From: a virus
Length of the DNA stretch: 62,575 bases
Reading direction: 5' to 3' (one strand)
IMG/VR virus record: IMGVR_UViG_3300006751_000011
Coordinates: 1 to 62,575 of that record
The notes below the pieces were generated by a model. That model was not told where the DNA came from, did not search any database, and saw only the letters and a program-made list of their open reading frames with translations. A program made the translations under genes and the position numbers. This document shows, piece by piece, positions 5,700 through 14,655 of the stretch. Every line of letters starts with the position of its first letter. Position 1 is the first letter of the stretch.

Positions 5700-7022
5700 A
5701 TGGCAAAAAAAACGTATCTGCTGGATACAAGTGTTTATCTTACAGACGCCAACGCTTTAAATGCATATGGTAATAACGATATCCTCATCCCTTTGAAGGT
5801 GCTTGAGGAGATTGATAAGCACAAAAAGCGTCAGGATGGTGTTGGCACAAACGCTCGTAAAATTATTCGTACATTTGATAATCTTCGCTCTAGGGGTAAT
5901 CTCAATAAGGGCGTGCGTATACGAAAGGGCAAGGGTATCGCTTTCGCGAAGACTTTTGATCCGGAAGACTTACCGATCAGCTTTGATAAAGAAGATCCCG
6001 ATAATCATATTATCGGAACTGCACTGACTGAAATAAGGAACAATCCGCGAAGGAAAGTCATTGTTGTCTCGCGAGATATTAATATGCGCGTAAAGTGCGA
6101 CGCGGTAGGGATTCCTGGTGAGGATTACAATGCGGCACAGATTGTCAGAGAGGGAAGTGAAATATTCACAGGTCTTGTATCACACCTCGTCGACGATCAG
6201 GTCGTGGACCGCTTTTATGATAATACAGAAGATGTTGTTTTAGAAAAAGAAGATGGAAAATTCTTTCCTAATCAATTTGTAATGCTGGTATCAAGCTCAA
6301 ATGAGAAAAAAACTGCACTATGCCGGTTCGTGGGCTATGGTTCTCCGCTAAAGCCCGTACAGAGCCATAAGTCGGGCGTCTGGGGCGTTACACCGCGCAA
6401 CAAAGAGCAAACCTTCTCGCTTGATCTTTTACTGGATCCAACGGTACAAGTTGTATCACTGATTGGCAAGGCAGGAAGTGGAAAAACCCTCCTCGCCGTC
6501 GCTGCCGGATTACATCAGGTTATGGAAGAAAATAAACAATCAATATATAGAAGATTGGTAATATCTAGACCAGTACAACCAATGGGTAGAGATATAGGAT
6601 TCCTTCCAGGCACATTAGAAGAGAAGATGGCACCCTGGCTCGCTCCGATTCAAGACAATTTACAATTTTTAATGGGAAATGATAAAGTAACACTTGACAT
6701 GTATATGGAAAGTGGTACAATAGAACTGGAAGCGTTGACCTATATTCGCGGTCGTTCCATCGCCAACGCATATATTATTATTGACGAAGCTCAAAATTTA
6801 TCTAGCCACGAAATGAAAACCATGTTAACAAGAGTCGGAGAAGGTACTAAAATAATCTTGACTGGTGACGTTGAGCAAATTGACAACGTTTATGTCGATG
6901 AAACAACAAATGGTCTAACGCATGTTATTGAGAGATTTAAAAACCAGTCAGTAGCAGGACATATCACGTTATTAAAGGGTGAGAGATCCAAAGTCGCGAC
7001 CATAGCAGCAAAGGTATTATAG
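5700..7022 (+). CDS. phoH: PIN domain-PhoH ATPase (PhoH2-like)
   Basis: This is a 440-residue protein. The N-terminus has a PIN nuclease-type domain (YLLDTSVYLTD with Asp9, then LKVLEEIDKHK, and the conserved SRDINMRVK region). From about residue 235 comes a PhoH P-loop ATPase: GKAGSGKT near residue 254, RPVQPMGRDIGFLPG, Walker B IIIDEAQN near 358 and LTGDVEQID. Proteins of this type are linked to RNA unwinding and cleavage in bacteria; the phage role is unsettled although PhoH is frequent in marine phages. The ATG at 5700 is preferred over TTG 5673, since GAGAGA stands just before it. It is followed without a gap by the 94-residue gene. Confidence 0.93.
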   Translation: MAKKTYLLDTSVYLTDANALNAYGNNDILIPLKVLEEIDKHKKRQDGVGTNARKIIRTFDNLRSRGNLNKGVRIRKGKGIAFAKTFDPEDLPISFDKEDPDNHIIGTALTEIRNNPRRKVIVVSRDINMRVKCDAVGIPGEDYNAAQIVREGSEIFTGLVSHLVDDQVVDRFYDNTEDVVLEKEDGKFFPNQFVMLVSSSNEKKTALCRFVGYGSPLKPVQSHKSGVWGVTPRNKEQTFSLDLLLDPTVQVVSLIGKAGSGKTLLAVAAGLHQVMEENKQSIYRRLVISRPVQPMGRDIGFLPGTLEEKMAPWLAPIQDNLQFLMGNDKVTLDMYMESGTIELEALTYIRGRSIANAYIIIDEAQNLSSHEMKTMLTRVGEGTKIILTGDVEQIDNVYVDETTNGLTHVIERFKNQSVAGHITLLKGERSKVATIAAKVL

Positions 7023-7307
7023 ATGAAAACTAAGATAGAATTTTTGAACAAAGATGAAAATGCGGTGACTGGATTATCAGATGTAGTGGAGCCGGATACA
7101 GATTTAAAAAATATGCTTGTGGAATACGTCGGCGAGAAAAAGAGCCCGGACGGAAACGTCACGGTGGAAATGATTGTTGATACCATGGCAGAAGAATTTC
7201 CAGACTTTGTGTTAGCCTTAGCAGAAGAAAACTGGGTCCGAGGGTATCAACAGGCTTTTTATGATCTTCGCGGAGACCTAGAAGATAATGACGACCAACC
7301 GCAATAA
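7023..7307 (+). CDS. Conserved-looking small acidic protein of unknown function
   Basis: This is a 94-residue protein that starts right after the phoH stop (TAG ATG) and overlaps the next start by 20 bases, so it is cotranslated with both. It is acidic, and its C-terminal half is a helix-rich segment (LALAEENWVRGYQQAFYDLR). No motif gives a function. Confidence 0.6.
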   Translation: MKTKIEFLNKDENAVTGLSDVVEPDTDLKNMLVEYVGEKKSPDGNVTVEMIVDTMAEEFPDFVLALAEENWVRGYQQAFYDLRGDLEDNDDQPQ

Positions 7308-7986
7308 GCTTGTTAATTCAATTAAAGAATCACGTAGAAGAGAAATAGCTCAACGTCGAGAGTGGGAAATATTTGGCAGTGTTCAACTTATCATAAAGGA
7401 CCACCCTCCGACAAACGTGAATATTCAAGACATTATTCAAGAATTGGAAGAAAAAATCCCCCGTGGATTTGTAAAGTCTCTGGACGTGATTTATATCGGA
7501 CAGTTCGAACACTTACAAACTCGCGAAGTTGAAGCTATTTATCAGGACGGGGCAATATATGTCTCAAATGACCAGCCCACAGAAGACGAATTTGTGGAAT
7601 CCATTGGTCACGAGATAGCACATTCCCTGGAAGAAACAATACCTATGGAAATATATTCCGATGGAGTCATTGAAGAAGAATTTCTGGGAAAGCGCCGCCG
7701 ACTCTGGTCTATTCTTAAATCTAGAAACTTGGCGAAAGATGACGATCGCGTTTATTTTGATCAGCCGGATTATTCAAAGAATTTTGATGCTTATTTATAT
7801 AAGGTTGTTGGATATCCGGTATTGACTTCTCTGACTATGGGCTTATTCTTATCACCATACGCGGCTACATCACTCAGAGAATATTTCGCGAACGCCTTTG
7901 AGTCTTTTTTCTTAAATGGCGAGGCAAATTATGTTAAACAAATTAGCCCAGCCGTGTATAATAAACTTATTGAGTTATCGAACTGA
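7288..7986 (+). CDS. Putative zinc metalloprotease (zincin, HExxH)
   Basis: This is a 232-residue protein. Residues 107-113, GHEIAHS, carry the HExxH zinc motif (His108, Glu109, His112). About 85 residues later REYFANAFESFFL supplies Glu198 and Glu205, either of which could be the third ligand in the manner of lethal-factor-like zincins. The N-terminal half has alternating strands and helices and reads YIGQFEHL, with an aromatic-rich central part. No signal peptide is present, so it should act in the cytoplasm or be packaged in the virion. It overlaps the previous gene by 20 bases. Target unknown. Confidence 0.7.
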   Translation: MTTNRNKLVNSIKESRRREIAQRREWEIFGSVQLIIKDHPPTNVNIQDIIQELEEKIPRGFVKSLDVIYIGQFEHLQTREVEAIYQDGAIYVSNDQPTEDEFVESIGHEIAHSLEETIPMEIYSDGVIEEEFLGKRRRLWSILKSRNLAKDDDRVYFDQPDYSKNFDAYLYKVVGYPVLTSLTMGLFLSPYAATSLREYFANAFESFFLNGEANYVKQISPAVYNKLIELSN

Positions 7987-8000
7987 AAGGAGACATAATT

Positions 8001-8396
8001 ATGTCGGATAAAAATAAAAAATTTCGTAGCCATTGCGATTTAGACATTCTACTAGATAAGGAAACAAACACTGTTTCTGTGAAAGTTAATTATAAGCCGG
8101 AAATGTTTACGCGCCCTATGGATGCGCTTCGCCATCGCTATTCTTTGATGGACGTTAAAGAAGAGTTATGCAGACAAGGTATTGTCGTTGATGAGGATTC
8201 CGATACCGTTGTTGAACCACACGCTGGCGTGATTGACAACACATCAACTCGGACAGAGAAGCATTCTTTAGCTGCCACCTTCAAGCTGATACCGGATTCT
8301 TCGAAGAAAACAAACAAGCTCGCGACACCACCTAATCCAGCTCGCGCCTCTTCGAAGAAAACATCTAAAAACAAAACGAAAACTACGAATAAGTAG
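8001..8396 (+). CDS. Hypothetical protein with a Lys/Ser/Thr-rich tail
   Basis: This is a 131-residue protein with a strong ribosome binding site (AAAGGAG before ATG 8001). Residues 1-85 look folded with beta and alpha parts (CDLDILLDKE, RHRYSLMDVKEEL). The last 45 residues are a disordered basic tail that ends in repeated KKTSKNKTKT. I do not recognise it. It is 8 bases from the nuclease gene and probably expressed with it. Confidence 0.55.
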   Translation: MSDKNKKFRSHCDLDILLDKETNTVSVKVNYKPEMFTRPMDALRHRYSLMDVKEELCRQGIVVDEDSDTVVEPHAGVIDNTSTRTEKHSLAATFKLIPDSSKKTNKLATPPNPARASSKKTSKNKTKTTNK

Positions 8397-8404
8397 AGGC
8401 AAAT

Positions 8405-9196
8405 ATGCCACATATTTCTTTTTCTGAGTTGAAGAACTGGGACAAGTGCGCGCACTATCACAAGTTGGTTCACCTAGACAAACTAAAAGGCTTTGAAGGT
8501 AACGTACATACAGCTATTGGTAATGCCGTTCACGATGTCTGTGAGCATATTCTAATTAAGAATAGCGTACAGAATACGCAAGACTTATTTGAGGTCAGAT
8601 TTCTTAAAGCTCTCCAACGACTTCCGGAACACATTAAAGATGATCTGGACAAAAAACTCGTCACTGATATGAGGCAGCAGGGTAAAGATATTGTTGTCCT
8701 TGTGCTTGATTCAGTTAAAGAATACTTCGGAGATTATGAAACGATCTCAACTGAAGAAAGACTTATGTACCCAATTGAAGAATTTGATGATGCAGAATAT
8801 TCTTTCAAAGGTTTCATTGACTTAGTATTAAAAACAGACGATGGAAAATATCACATAATTGATTGGAAGACCTGCTCCTGGGGCTGGGACGCCCGCCGTA
8901 AAACTGAGCCAATGACAACATATCAGTTAACATTTTACAAGCATTACTTCGCTAAAAAACACAATATTGACCCGTCTGATATTGAGACACATTTTGCCCT
9001 TCTTAAACGAACGGCTAAAAAAGACCGTGTAGAATTTTTTAGAGTGACCAGCGGTCCTAAAAAAACCAGCAATGCTGTTAAATTCCTAACGAGAGCATTG
9101 TATAATATTAACAATAAGAAATTTGTCAAGAACAAACTTTCGTGTCACGGAAATTTTGGTCAATGCGAATTTTATAAGACAAAACACTGTAGGTAA
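8405..9196 (+). CDS. PD-(D/E)XK nuclease, Cas4/RecB-like, with a likely Fe-S cluster
   Basis: This is a 263-residue protein with the motifs of the PDDEXK_1 (Cas4, AddB, RecB nuclease) group: AVHDV (His43), GFIDL (Asp139), IIDWKT (Asp153, Lys155) and a following helix with QLTFYKHYF. Four Cys are placed as in the iron-sulfur members: Cys15 at the N-terminus and Cys247, Cys254 and Cys262 at the C-terminus, although the spacing of the last three is wider than usual. It probably cuts or trims DNA ends in phage recombination or in breakdown of host DNA. No CRISPR array or cas1 is near, so it is not part of a CRISPR system here. Confidence 0.85.
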   Translation: MPHISFSELKNWDKCAHYHKLVHLDKLKGFEGNVHTAIGNAVHDVCEHILIKNSVQNTQDLFEVRFLKALQRLPEHIKDDLDKKLVTDMRQQGKDIVVLVLDSVKEYFGDYETISTEERLMYPIEEFDDAEYSFKGFIDLVLKTDDGKYHIIDWKTCSWGWDARRKTEPMTTYQLTFYKHYFAKKHNIDPSDIETHFALLKRTAKKDRVEFFRVTSGPKKTSNAVKFLTRALYNINNKKFVKNKLSCHGNFGQCEFYKTKHCR

Positions 9197-9202
9197 ATTA
9201 TC

Positions 9203-10462
9203 GTGAGCAAGATTAAAGTATTAACTATTTCTGATCATCCTTTATCTCCGTCAGGAGTGGGCACCCAAACTAGGTATGTGATTGAAGCGCTCCTAAAATC
9301 TGGCAAGTTTCAGTTTAATTCTCTTGCTGGAGCAATGCGCCACGATAATTATAACCCTGTTAAAACTGAAGAATGGGGTGACGATTGGGCAATCTACCCG
9401 GTTGATAGCTATGGAGATCCAGATACTATAAGATCTCTGCTGCGAACCTATAAGCCAGACATTGTGTGGTTTATGACAGACCCTAGGTTTTATATCTGGC
9501 TGTGGGAGATGGAAGATGAAATTCGTTCTATGGTCCCGCTGGTGTATTACCACGTGTGGGACAATTACCCTTATCCGACTTTTAACAAACATTATTACGA
9601 TTCTTGCGATGTCATCGCGACCATCTCAAAGGTTACCGACGATATTGTAAAAACGGTCTCTCCAGACACAGAAAGTATCTACATTCCTCACGCCGTTGAT
9701 TCGGAATGTTTTAAACCTCTAGAAAAAGATGTTATTCAAAAGGCTCGTGACGACTCCGGCATCAAACCAGAACAAACTTTGTTTTTCTGGAACAACCGAA
9801 ACGCTCGCCGCAAGCAGAGTGGGAGTCTCATCTTTTGGTTCAATGATTTCCTCGAAAAGGTTGGTAAAGATTCAGCGAGGCTTATAATGCATACGAGTAC
9901 GAAGGATGAGGCGGGACAGGATCTTGAAGCAATCCTTTATCAAACAGGTCTTACAAATGGCGAGGTTAAATTCTCCACTGCCAAGATCCCCCCACAACAG
10001 TTAGCTATGATGTATAATATGGCTGACTGCACTGTTAATATTGCCGACGCCGAAGGCTTTGGATTATCTTCACTTGAGAGTCTTTCTTGTGGAACACCAG
10101 TCATTAATACGATGACCGGAGGTCTCCAAGAACAGGTAACAGACGGAGAGAATTGGTTTGGTATTGGCATTGAACCAGCTTCAAAAGCTATTATTGGTTC
10201 TCAGCAAATTCCTTGGATTTATGAGGATCGTGTCAGCGGAAAAGACGTTGTTGATGCTTTCATTAAAATCCACGAGATGTCTGATGAGCAGTTAACAGAA
10301 TTGGGATCCGCAGGTCGCGACCACACACTTAAGAACTATAATTTTGAAAAGTTCAATAAACAATGGATTGACCTTATGACAGAGACCTATGAGAAACGAG
10401 GCTCTTGGGAAAACAGAAAGATGTATAATCGTTGGGAACTTATTAAGATGGGGGGCAAATAA
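9203..10462 (+). CDS. Glycosyltransferase family 4 (GT-B fold), first gene of the glycan cluster
   Basis: This is a 419-residue protein. The N-terminal Rossmann-like half starts with ISDHPLSPSGVG, a typical acceptor-side glycine loop. The C-terminal half has the donor motif DAEGFGLSSLESLSCGTPVI near residue 280, matching the E-x7-E signature of GT4. The start is GTG at 9203, just after the nuclease gene, with a weak ribosome binding site. It overlaps the next gene by one base (TAATG). The donor and acceptor sugars cannot be told. Confidence 0.9.
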   Translation: MSKIKVLTISDHPLSPSGVGTQTRYVIEALLKSGKFQFNSLAGAMRHDNYNPVKTEEWGDDWAIYPVDSYGDPDTIRSLLRTYKPDIVWFMTDPRFYIWLWEMEDEIRSMVPLVYYHVWDNYPYPTFNKHYYDSCDVIATISKVTDDIVKTVSPDTESIYIPHAVDSECFKPLEKDVIQKARDDSGIKPEQTLFFWNNRNARRKQSGSLIFWFNDFLEKVGKDSARLIMHTSTKDEAGQDLEAILYQTGLTNGEVKFSTAKIPPQQLAMMYNMADCTVNIADAEGFGLSSLESLSCGTPVINTMTGGLQEQVTDGENWFGIGIEPASKAIIGSQQIPWIYEDRVSGKDVVDAFIKIHEMSDEQLTELGSAGRDHTLKNYNFEKFNKQWIDLMTETYEKRGSWENRKMYNRWELIKMGGK

Positions 10463-11703
10463 TGAAAAAGATTTTAGTAAGAGGTCCAGCCCTCAGCAGA
10501 AGCGGTTATGGCGAACAAGCTCGCTTTGCACTCCGTGCCCTCAACGCTCACCAAGCTGAATATGATATATATTTGATTAATACCGGCTGGGGAGCCACAA
10601 GTTGGTTAACAGAAGATGACGAAGAGCGCGCCTGGATTGATTCCCTATTACAAAAAACAATTGCCTATTCTCAGACCGGCGGCACGTTTGATATTTCAGT
10701 TCAAGTTACCATCCCGGCTGAATTTGAGCGCCTAGCTCCATATAATGTTGGCTATACAGCGGGTATTGAAACCACGTTGATGTCGGCGCCGTGGCTTGAG
10801 AAAACTTACGTTGTTGATAAGCTTATTGTCCCTTCTCAACATTCAAAAGGTGTTATTGAAACCTCCAGTTGGGATGGTCAGGACCAGCGAACAAACCAAG
10901 CCTTTAAACTAACTTGCATAAAACCTGTGGATGCCGTTGCATTTCCTGTAAAACAAATTGAACCAGAAGACATTAATTTAGGTCTGGATACCGATTTCAA
11001 TTTTCTGACAGTGGCTCAATGGGGTCCAAGAAAAAATCTAGAAGCGACCATTGATTGGTTTGTTGAAGAATTCCAGGGTAATCCAGAAGTAGGATTAATC
11101 GTTAAAACCCAGCTCGCAAAAAATTGTCTTATTGATAGAAGACATACCGAAACTCGTCTTAAAAGATTACTGGCTAAATATCCTGACCACAAGTGCAAAG
11201 TATATCTATTACACGGAGCCTTAACCGAGGGTGAAATGACTTCACTTTATCAGGATGATAGAATAAAAGCAATCGTGAGTACCACACACGGCGAGGGATT
11301 TGGCTTGCCACTGTTTGAAGCTGCGTATAACGGTCTTCCTGTAATAGCAACAAACTGGAGCGCTCACAGAGACTTTTTATATGCACCAGTCAAGGATAAG
11401 AAGAGTAAGAAAACAAAGATAAAAGCCCTGTTTTCAAAGATTGATTATACACTGGAAAACATCCCGCCCCATGCTGTCTGGGAAAACGTTATTGTCGCAG
11501 AGGCGAAGTGGGCTGTTCCCAAAAAGGGCAGCTATAAAACTTGCCTAGGAAAAGTATATGCCAACTATGGCACCTATAAATCATCTGCTAAGAAACTTCA
11601 GACTTATTTGAAAGATGAGTTTTCAGCAGAGAATCAGTACAAAAGATTCGTCGATGCTCTAGGTCTCCCTGAACAGGCTGAAGAAGTACAAGTTTTTACG
11701 TGA
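10462..11703 (+). CDS. Glycosyltransferase family 4
   Basis: This is a 413-residue protein. It opens with RGPALSRSGYGEQARFA, the same kind of glycine loop as its neighbour, and has the donor motif HGEGFGLPLFEAAYNGLPVI near residue 275. A Lys-rich insert (KDKKSKKTKIK) follows near residue 313. It overlaps the upstream stop and probably works in sequence with the first GT4 enzyme. The two are of the same family but differ enough that they likely add different sugars. Confidence 0.9.
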   Translation: MKKILVRGPALSRSGYGEQARFALRALNAHQAEYDIYLINTGWGATSWLTEDDEERAWIDSLLQKTIAYSQTGGTFDISVQVTIPAEFERLAPYNVGYTAGIETTLMSAPWLEKTYVVDKLIVPSQHSKGVIETSSWDGQDQRTNQAFKLTCIKPVDAVAFPVKQIEPEDINLGLDTDFNFLTVAQWGPRKNLEATIDWFVEEFQGNPEVGLIVKTQLAKNCLIDRRHTETRLKRLLAKYPDHKCKVYLLHGALTEGEMTSLYQDDRIKAIVSTTHGEGFGLPLFEAAYNGLPVIATNWSAHRDFLYAPVKDKKSKKTKIKALFSKIDYTLENIPPHAVWENVIVAEAKWAVPKKGSYKTCLGKVYANYGTYKSSAKKLQTYLKDEFSAENQYKRFVDALGLPEQAEEVQVFT

Positions 11704-11711
11704 GAAGATAG

Positions 11712-13340
11712 ATGAACTTTGTTTTTGTAGCCGACTTCTTTGCCAATGAGATCTTAGGGGGCGGTGAAATAAATAATGATGTCCTCGCTGATTGCTTACG
11801 CCAGCGGGGACACTCTGTATCTGAGAGAAAGTGTGTATCCCTTACGACAGAAGAAATAACTTCTAATCTGGGCGCTTGTTACGTTATAAGCAACTTTATA
11901 CAACTATCAGAAGATGTGAAGTCCGCTCTCAAAAATACCCGATACGTTATTTATGAGCACGACCATAAATATCTCCGACATCGTAACCCGGCGATGTTCT
12001 CCAATTATAAAGCACCTAGATCCGAATTAGTCAATAGAGATTTTTATGCGGGCGCCCTCGGTGTCTTCTGCCAGAGTAAATTTCATTGCGAGATCTTGCA
12101 GAAGAATCTTTTCCTAGATAATGTTAAGAACCTCGGCGGCAACTTGTGGTCAGACGAGTCCTTAGAGGTGATGACAATACTGCTTCAGAATGAGAAGCAA
12201 AACAAATTCTCTGTAATGCAATCAAGCATCGCACATAAGAATACTGCTGGCGCCGTGAAATACTGCGAGAGAAACAACTCTCCGTATGATTTGATCTCTT
12301 CCAGCGATTATCACGATTTCTTATCGCAGCTTTCTAGGAATAACAAATTTGTGTTTCTGCCGCAGACCCCAGAGACACTATCTAGAGTGGTTGTTGAAGC
12401 GAGGATGCTTGGCGTCGAGGTTCACACTAACAGTCGTGTAGGCGCAGCTTCAGAATCTTGGTTCCCTTTAAAGGGATTTGAATTAATAGAGAAGATGAGA
12501 CAACGACGCGAAGAAATAACATCAGCGGTAGAACATACTTTCAATTCTGGTAAATGTTCTTTTTTTACCCCCTCTCTAGACACACCGAAGATTTCAATAT
12601 TAACATCCTTATATAAAGGCGATGAACATATTGAAGGGTTCTTGGCTAATATGACTTCTCAATCTGTCTTTGACGATTGTGAACTTATTATCATTGATGC
12701 AAATTCCCCAGGCAATGAAAAAGAAGTAATTGATAGATATCGCGAGCAGTATCCAAACATTATTTATAAGCGCCTTGATAAAGACCCTGGCATATACGGT
12801 TGTTGGAATCAAGCCCTTGATATGGCTTCTGGCGAATTCGTAACAAACGCAAATTTAGATGACCGCCGCTCAAGGCAACAGTTAGAGATCTTTGCCAACG
12901 AGTTAACAAATGATTCAGAAGTTGACCTGATCTATTCCCAATGTTTCATAACCGGCAAGGCGGGAGAAACTTATCTTCACAATTCTAGCTTGGAAACTGT
13001 ATATCCTATCGCCCCGTTTTCTCGCGAGGCTATGGTTAAGTGCTTACCAGGATGTATGCCGATGTGGAGAAGGAGTATGCACGAGGGCATTGGAAACTTT
13101 GAGGCGAAATATAAGTCAGCAGGAGACTGGGAGATGTGGCTCCGCGCAGTAGAGAACGGCTCTGTATTTAAGATGGCTGATGGGGTCCACGGTCTTTATT
13201 ATCATAACCCGACTGGGTTATCAACTGACAAGTCTCGCGAGAAAGAGAAGAAGGCAGAGGAGGCTGAGGTCTTTTTTAAATATGCCGAGATCTTTGGGCA
13301 GAGAAACTTTGATATGTTTAAAGGATACTTCTCACAGTGA
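11712..13340 (+). CDS. Bifunctional glycosyltransferase, GT-B-like N-terminus fused to GT2
   Basis: This is a 542-residue protein with two parts. Residues 1-285 look like a degenerate GT4-type GT-B module: FVADFFANEILGGGEIN at the start and FLPQTPETLSRVVVEARMLG with a conserved Glu where the donor site should be. From residue 291 a GT2 (GT-A) domain begins with PKISILTSLYKGDEHIEGFL, followed by IIIDANSPG, then NANLDDR near 380 with the metal-binding Asp pair, and AGDWEMWLRA as the acceptor-side acid motif. Two transferase domains on one chain suggest that two sugars are added in turn. It overlaps the next gene by 4 bases. Confidence 0.85.
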   Translation: MNFVFVADFFANEILGGGEINNDVLADCLRQRGHSVSERKCVSLTTEEITSNLGACYVISNFIQLSEDVKSALKNTRYVIYEHDHKYLRHRNPAMFSNYKAPRSELVNRDFYAGALGVFCQSKFHCEILQKNLFLDNVKNLGGNLWSDESLEVMTILLQNEKQNKFSVMQSSIAHKNTAGAVKYCERNNSPYDLISSSDYHDFLSQLSRNNKFVFLPQTPETLSRVVVEARMLGVEVHTNSRVGAASESWFPLKGFELIEKMRQRREEITSAVEHTFNSGKCSFFTPSLDTPKISILTSLYKGDEHIEGFLANMTSQSVFDDCELIIIDANSPGNEKEVIDRYREQYPNIIYKRLDKDPGIYGCWNQALDMASGEFVTNANLDDRRSRQQLEIFANELTNDSEVDLIYSQCFITGKAGETYLHNSSLETVYPIAPFSREAMVKCLPGCMPMWRRSMHEGIGNFEAKYKSAGDWEMWLRAVENGSVFKMADGVHGLYYHNPTGLSTDKSREKEKKAEEAEVFFKYAEIFGQRNFDMFKGYFSQ

Positions 13341-13984
13341 AGAAAATAATCTCATTTAGCCTCTGGGGAAACAACCCAACCTATACAGTGGGTGCAATTA
13401 AGAATGCAGATCTAGCTTTGGAAATATACCCAGGCTGGATTTGTCGTTATTATGTAGGCAAGTCAGTTCCGGCAGACATCATAGACGCATTGATACAGAG
13501 AGAGAACACTGAAGTGTTCGTGATGAACGAAGAAGGTGATTGGACTGGAATGTTCTGGCGCTTTTATCCAGCTTCAGAACCTGACGTTGAGGTTATGTTA
13601 TCTAGGGATACAGACAGTCGTTTGGATATAAGAGAACGCGCCGCAGTTGATGACTGGCTTGCAGGCGATAAAGATTTCCATATTATGAGAGATCACCCAT
13701 ATCACGCAACTCAAATTCTCGGTGGAATGTGGGGGGTACGGAACGGGCTTCTGCTCGGGATGAGGCAGGCTATATTAGATTATACTAAGGGTGATTTTTG
13801 GCAAGTAGACCAAAACTTCTTAAAAGAAATCATATATCCTTATATAATGAATAATACTTGCACGCACGATGAATACTTTGCGAAAGAGCCGTTTCCAACA
13901 AAACGAGAACCAAAGCAGTTTGTCGGTCAGGCATATGACGCCAACGATAATCAATTGCACCCTGAACACGGAGAATTAGTATGA
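13337..13984 (+). CDS. Glycosyltransferase-like protein with a DxD motif
   Basis: This is a 215-residue protein. The start KKIISFSLWGNNPTYTVGA and the segment VMLSRDTDSRLDIRE carry the fold pattern and DxD metal site of GT-A type sugar transferases. The middle (GGMWGVRNG) fits a substrate loop of such enzymes. It overlaps its neighbours by 4 bases on each side (ATGA), so it is expressed as part of the cluster. The exact family is not recognised. Confidence 0.65.
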   Translation: MKKIISFSLWGNNPTYTVGAIKNADLALEIYPGWICRYYVGKSVPADIIDALIQRENTEVFVMNEEGDWTGMFWRFYPASEPDVEVMLSRDTDSRLDIRERAAVDDWLAGDKDFHIMRDHPYHATQILGGMWGVRNGLLLGMRQAILDYTKGDFWQVDQNFLKEIIYPYIMNNTCTHDEYFAKEPFPTKREPKQFVGQAYDANDNQLHPEHGELV

Positions 13985-14655
13985 AGAATTTAAGCAACGT
14001 TGATATCCACGAATTCCTTTCTCGATGCAAGCCAGAGCGTGTTGAGGGTAGAAAGATTAACTACGAAGACACAGAATATGCCATGCCATATTCTACTGTA
14101 AAAATACAAGATGTTATCTTGGGGGGTCTTAGAGAAAATCAAGAGAGAATTTCTTTGTTCGAAAAGATTATAGAAGATAATTCCCAATCTCGCGATTCAT
14201 ACCTAGATATCGGGAGTAATTTAGGCGTGTTTGTCAGATCTTTTGATCATATCTTTGAAAAGGTTAGTGGAATAGACGCTGATCGCTATTATATTGATAT
14301 GTGTGAGTTCTTATACGAGGAAGAAAATTGTGATTTTATTTTGGCTGATCTTAATATTAAAAGAATTACAGATTTCTTTGATTCCCCGCGCGACGTAATC
14401 ACTGCACTGTCTATGATCGAGTACATAAATAATAAAGAACAATTTGTGCAAGATTTATATGATCTAACAAATGAACTTTGTATTATCGAAGGTCACAGCG
14501 AAGATATTATCAAGGGCTACGATAAGAAATACGAAGACCTGCTAAAGTCTAAAAACTGGAAAGTGCAGAGAGCAGACTTTACTACTGACGCTGGGGTGAA
14601 CGCTCCTGTGCCGACACAGGAGACGGGGAGACCATTATGGATCTGCAAGAAATGA
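13981..14655 (+). CDS. SAM-dependent methyltransferase (class I)
   Basis: This is a 224-residue protein. Motif I is YLDIGSNLGVF (residues 74-84), followed by VSGIDADRYYID with the acidic residue for the SAM ribose, and a later ITALSMIEYI strand. Within this cluster it most likely methylates a sugar hydroxyl or carboxyl group. It overlaps the kinase-like gene by 19 bases. Confidence 0.8.
   Translation: MKNLSNVDIHEFLSRCKPERVEGRKINYEDTEYAMPYSTVKIQDVILGGLRENQERISLFEKIIEDNSQSRDSYLDIGSNLGVFVRSFDHIFEKVSGIDADRYYIDMCEFLYEEENCDFILADLNIKRITDFFDSPRDVITALSMIEYINNKEQFVQDLYDLTNELCIIEGHSEDIIKGYDKKYEDLLKSKNWKVQRADFTTDAGVNAPVPTQETGRPLWICKK

Noticed and set aside
8405-9196. Cas4 as sign of a phage CRISPR system
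   Set aside because: No array, cas1 or cas2 is present in the window, and PD-(D/E)XK nucleases of this type are common in phages without CRISPR.
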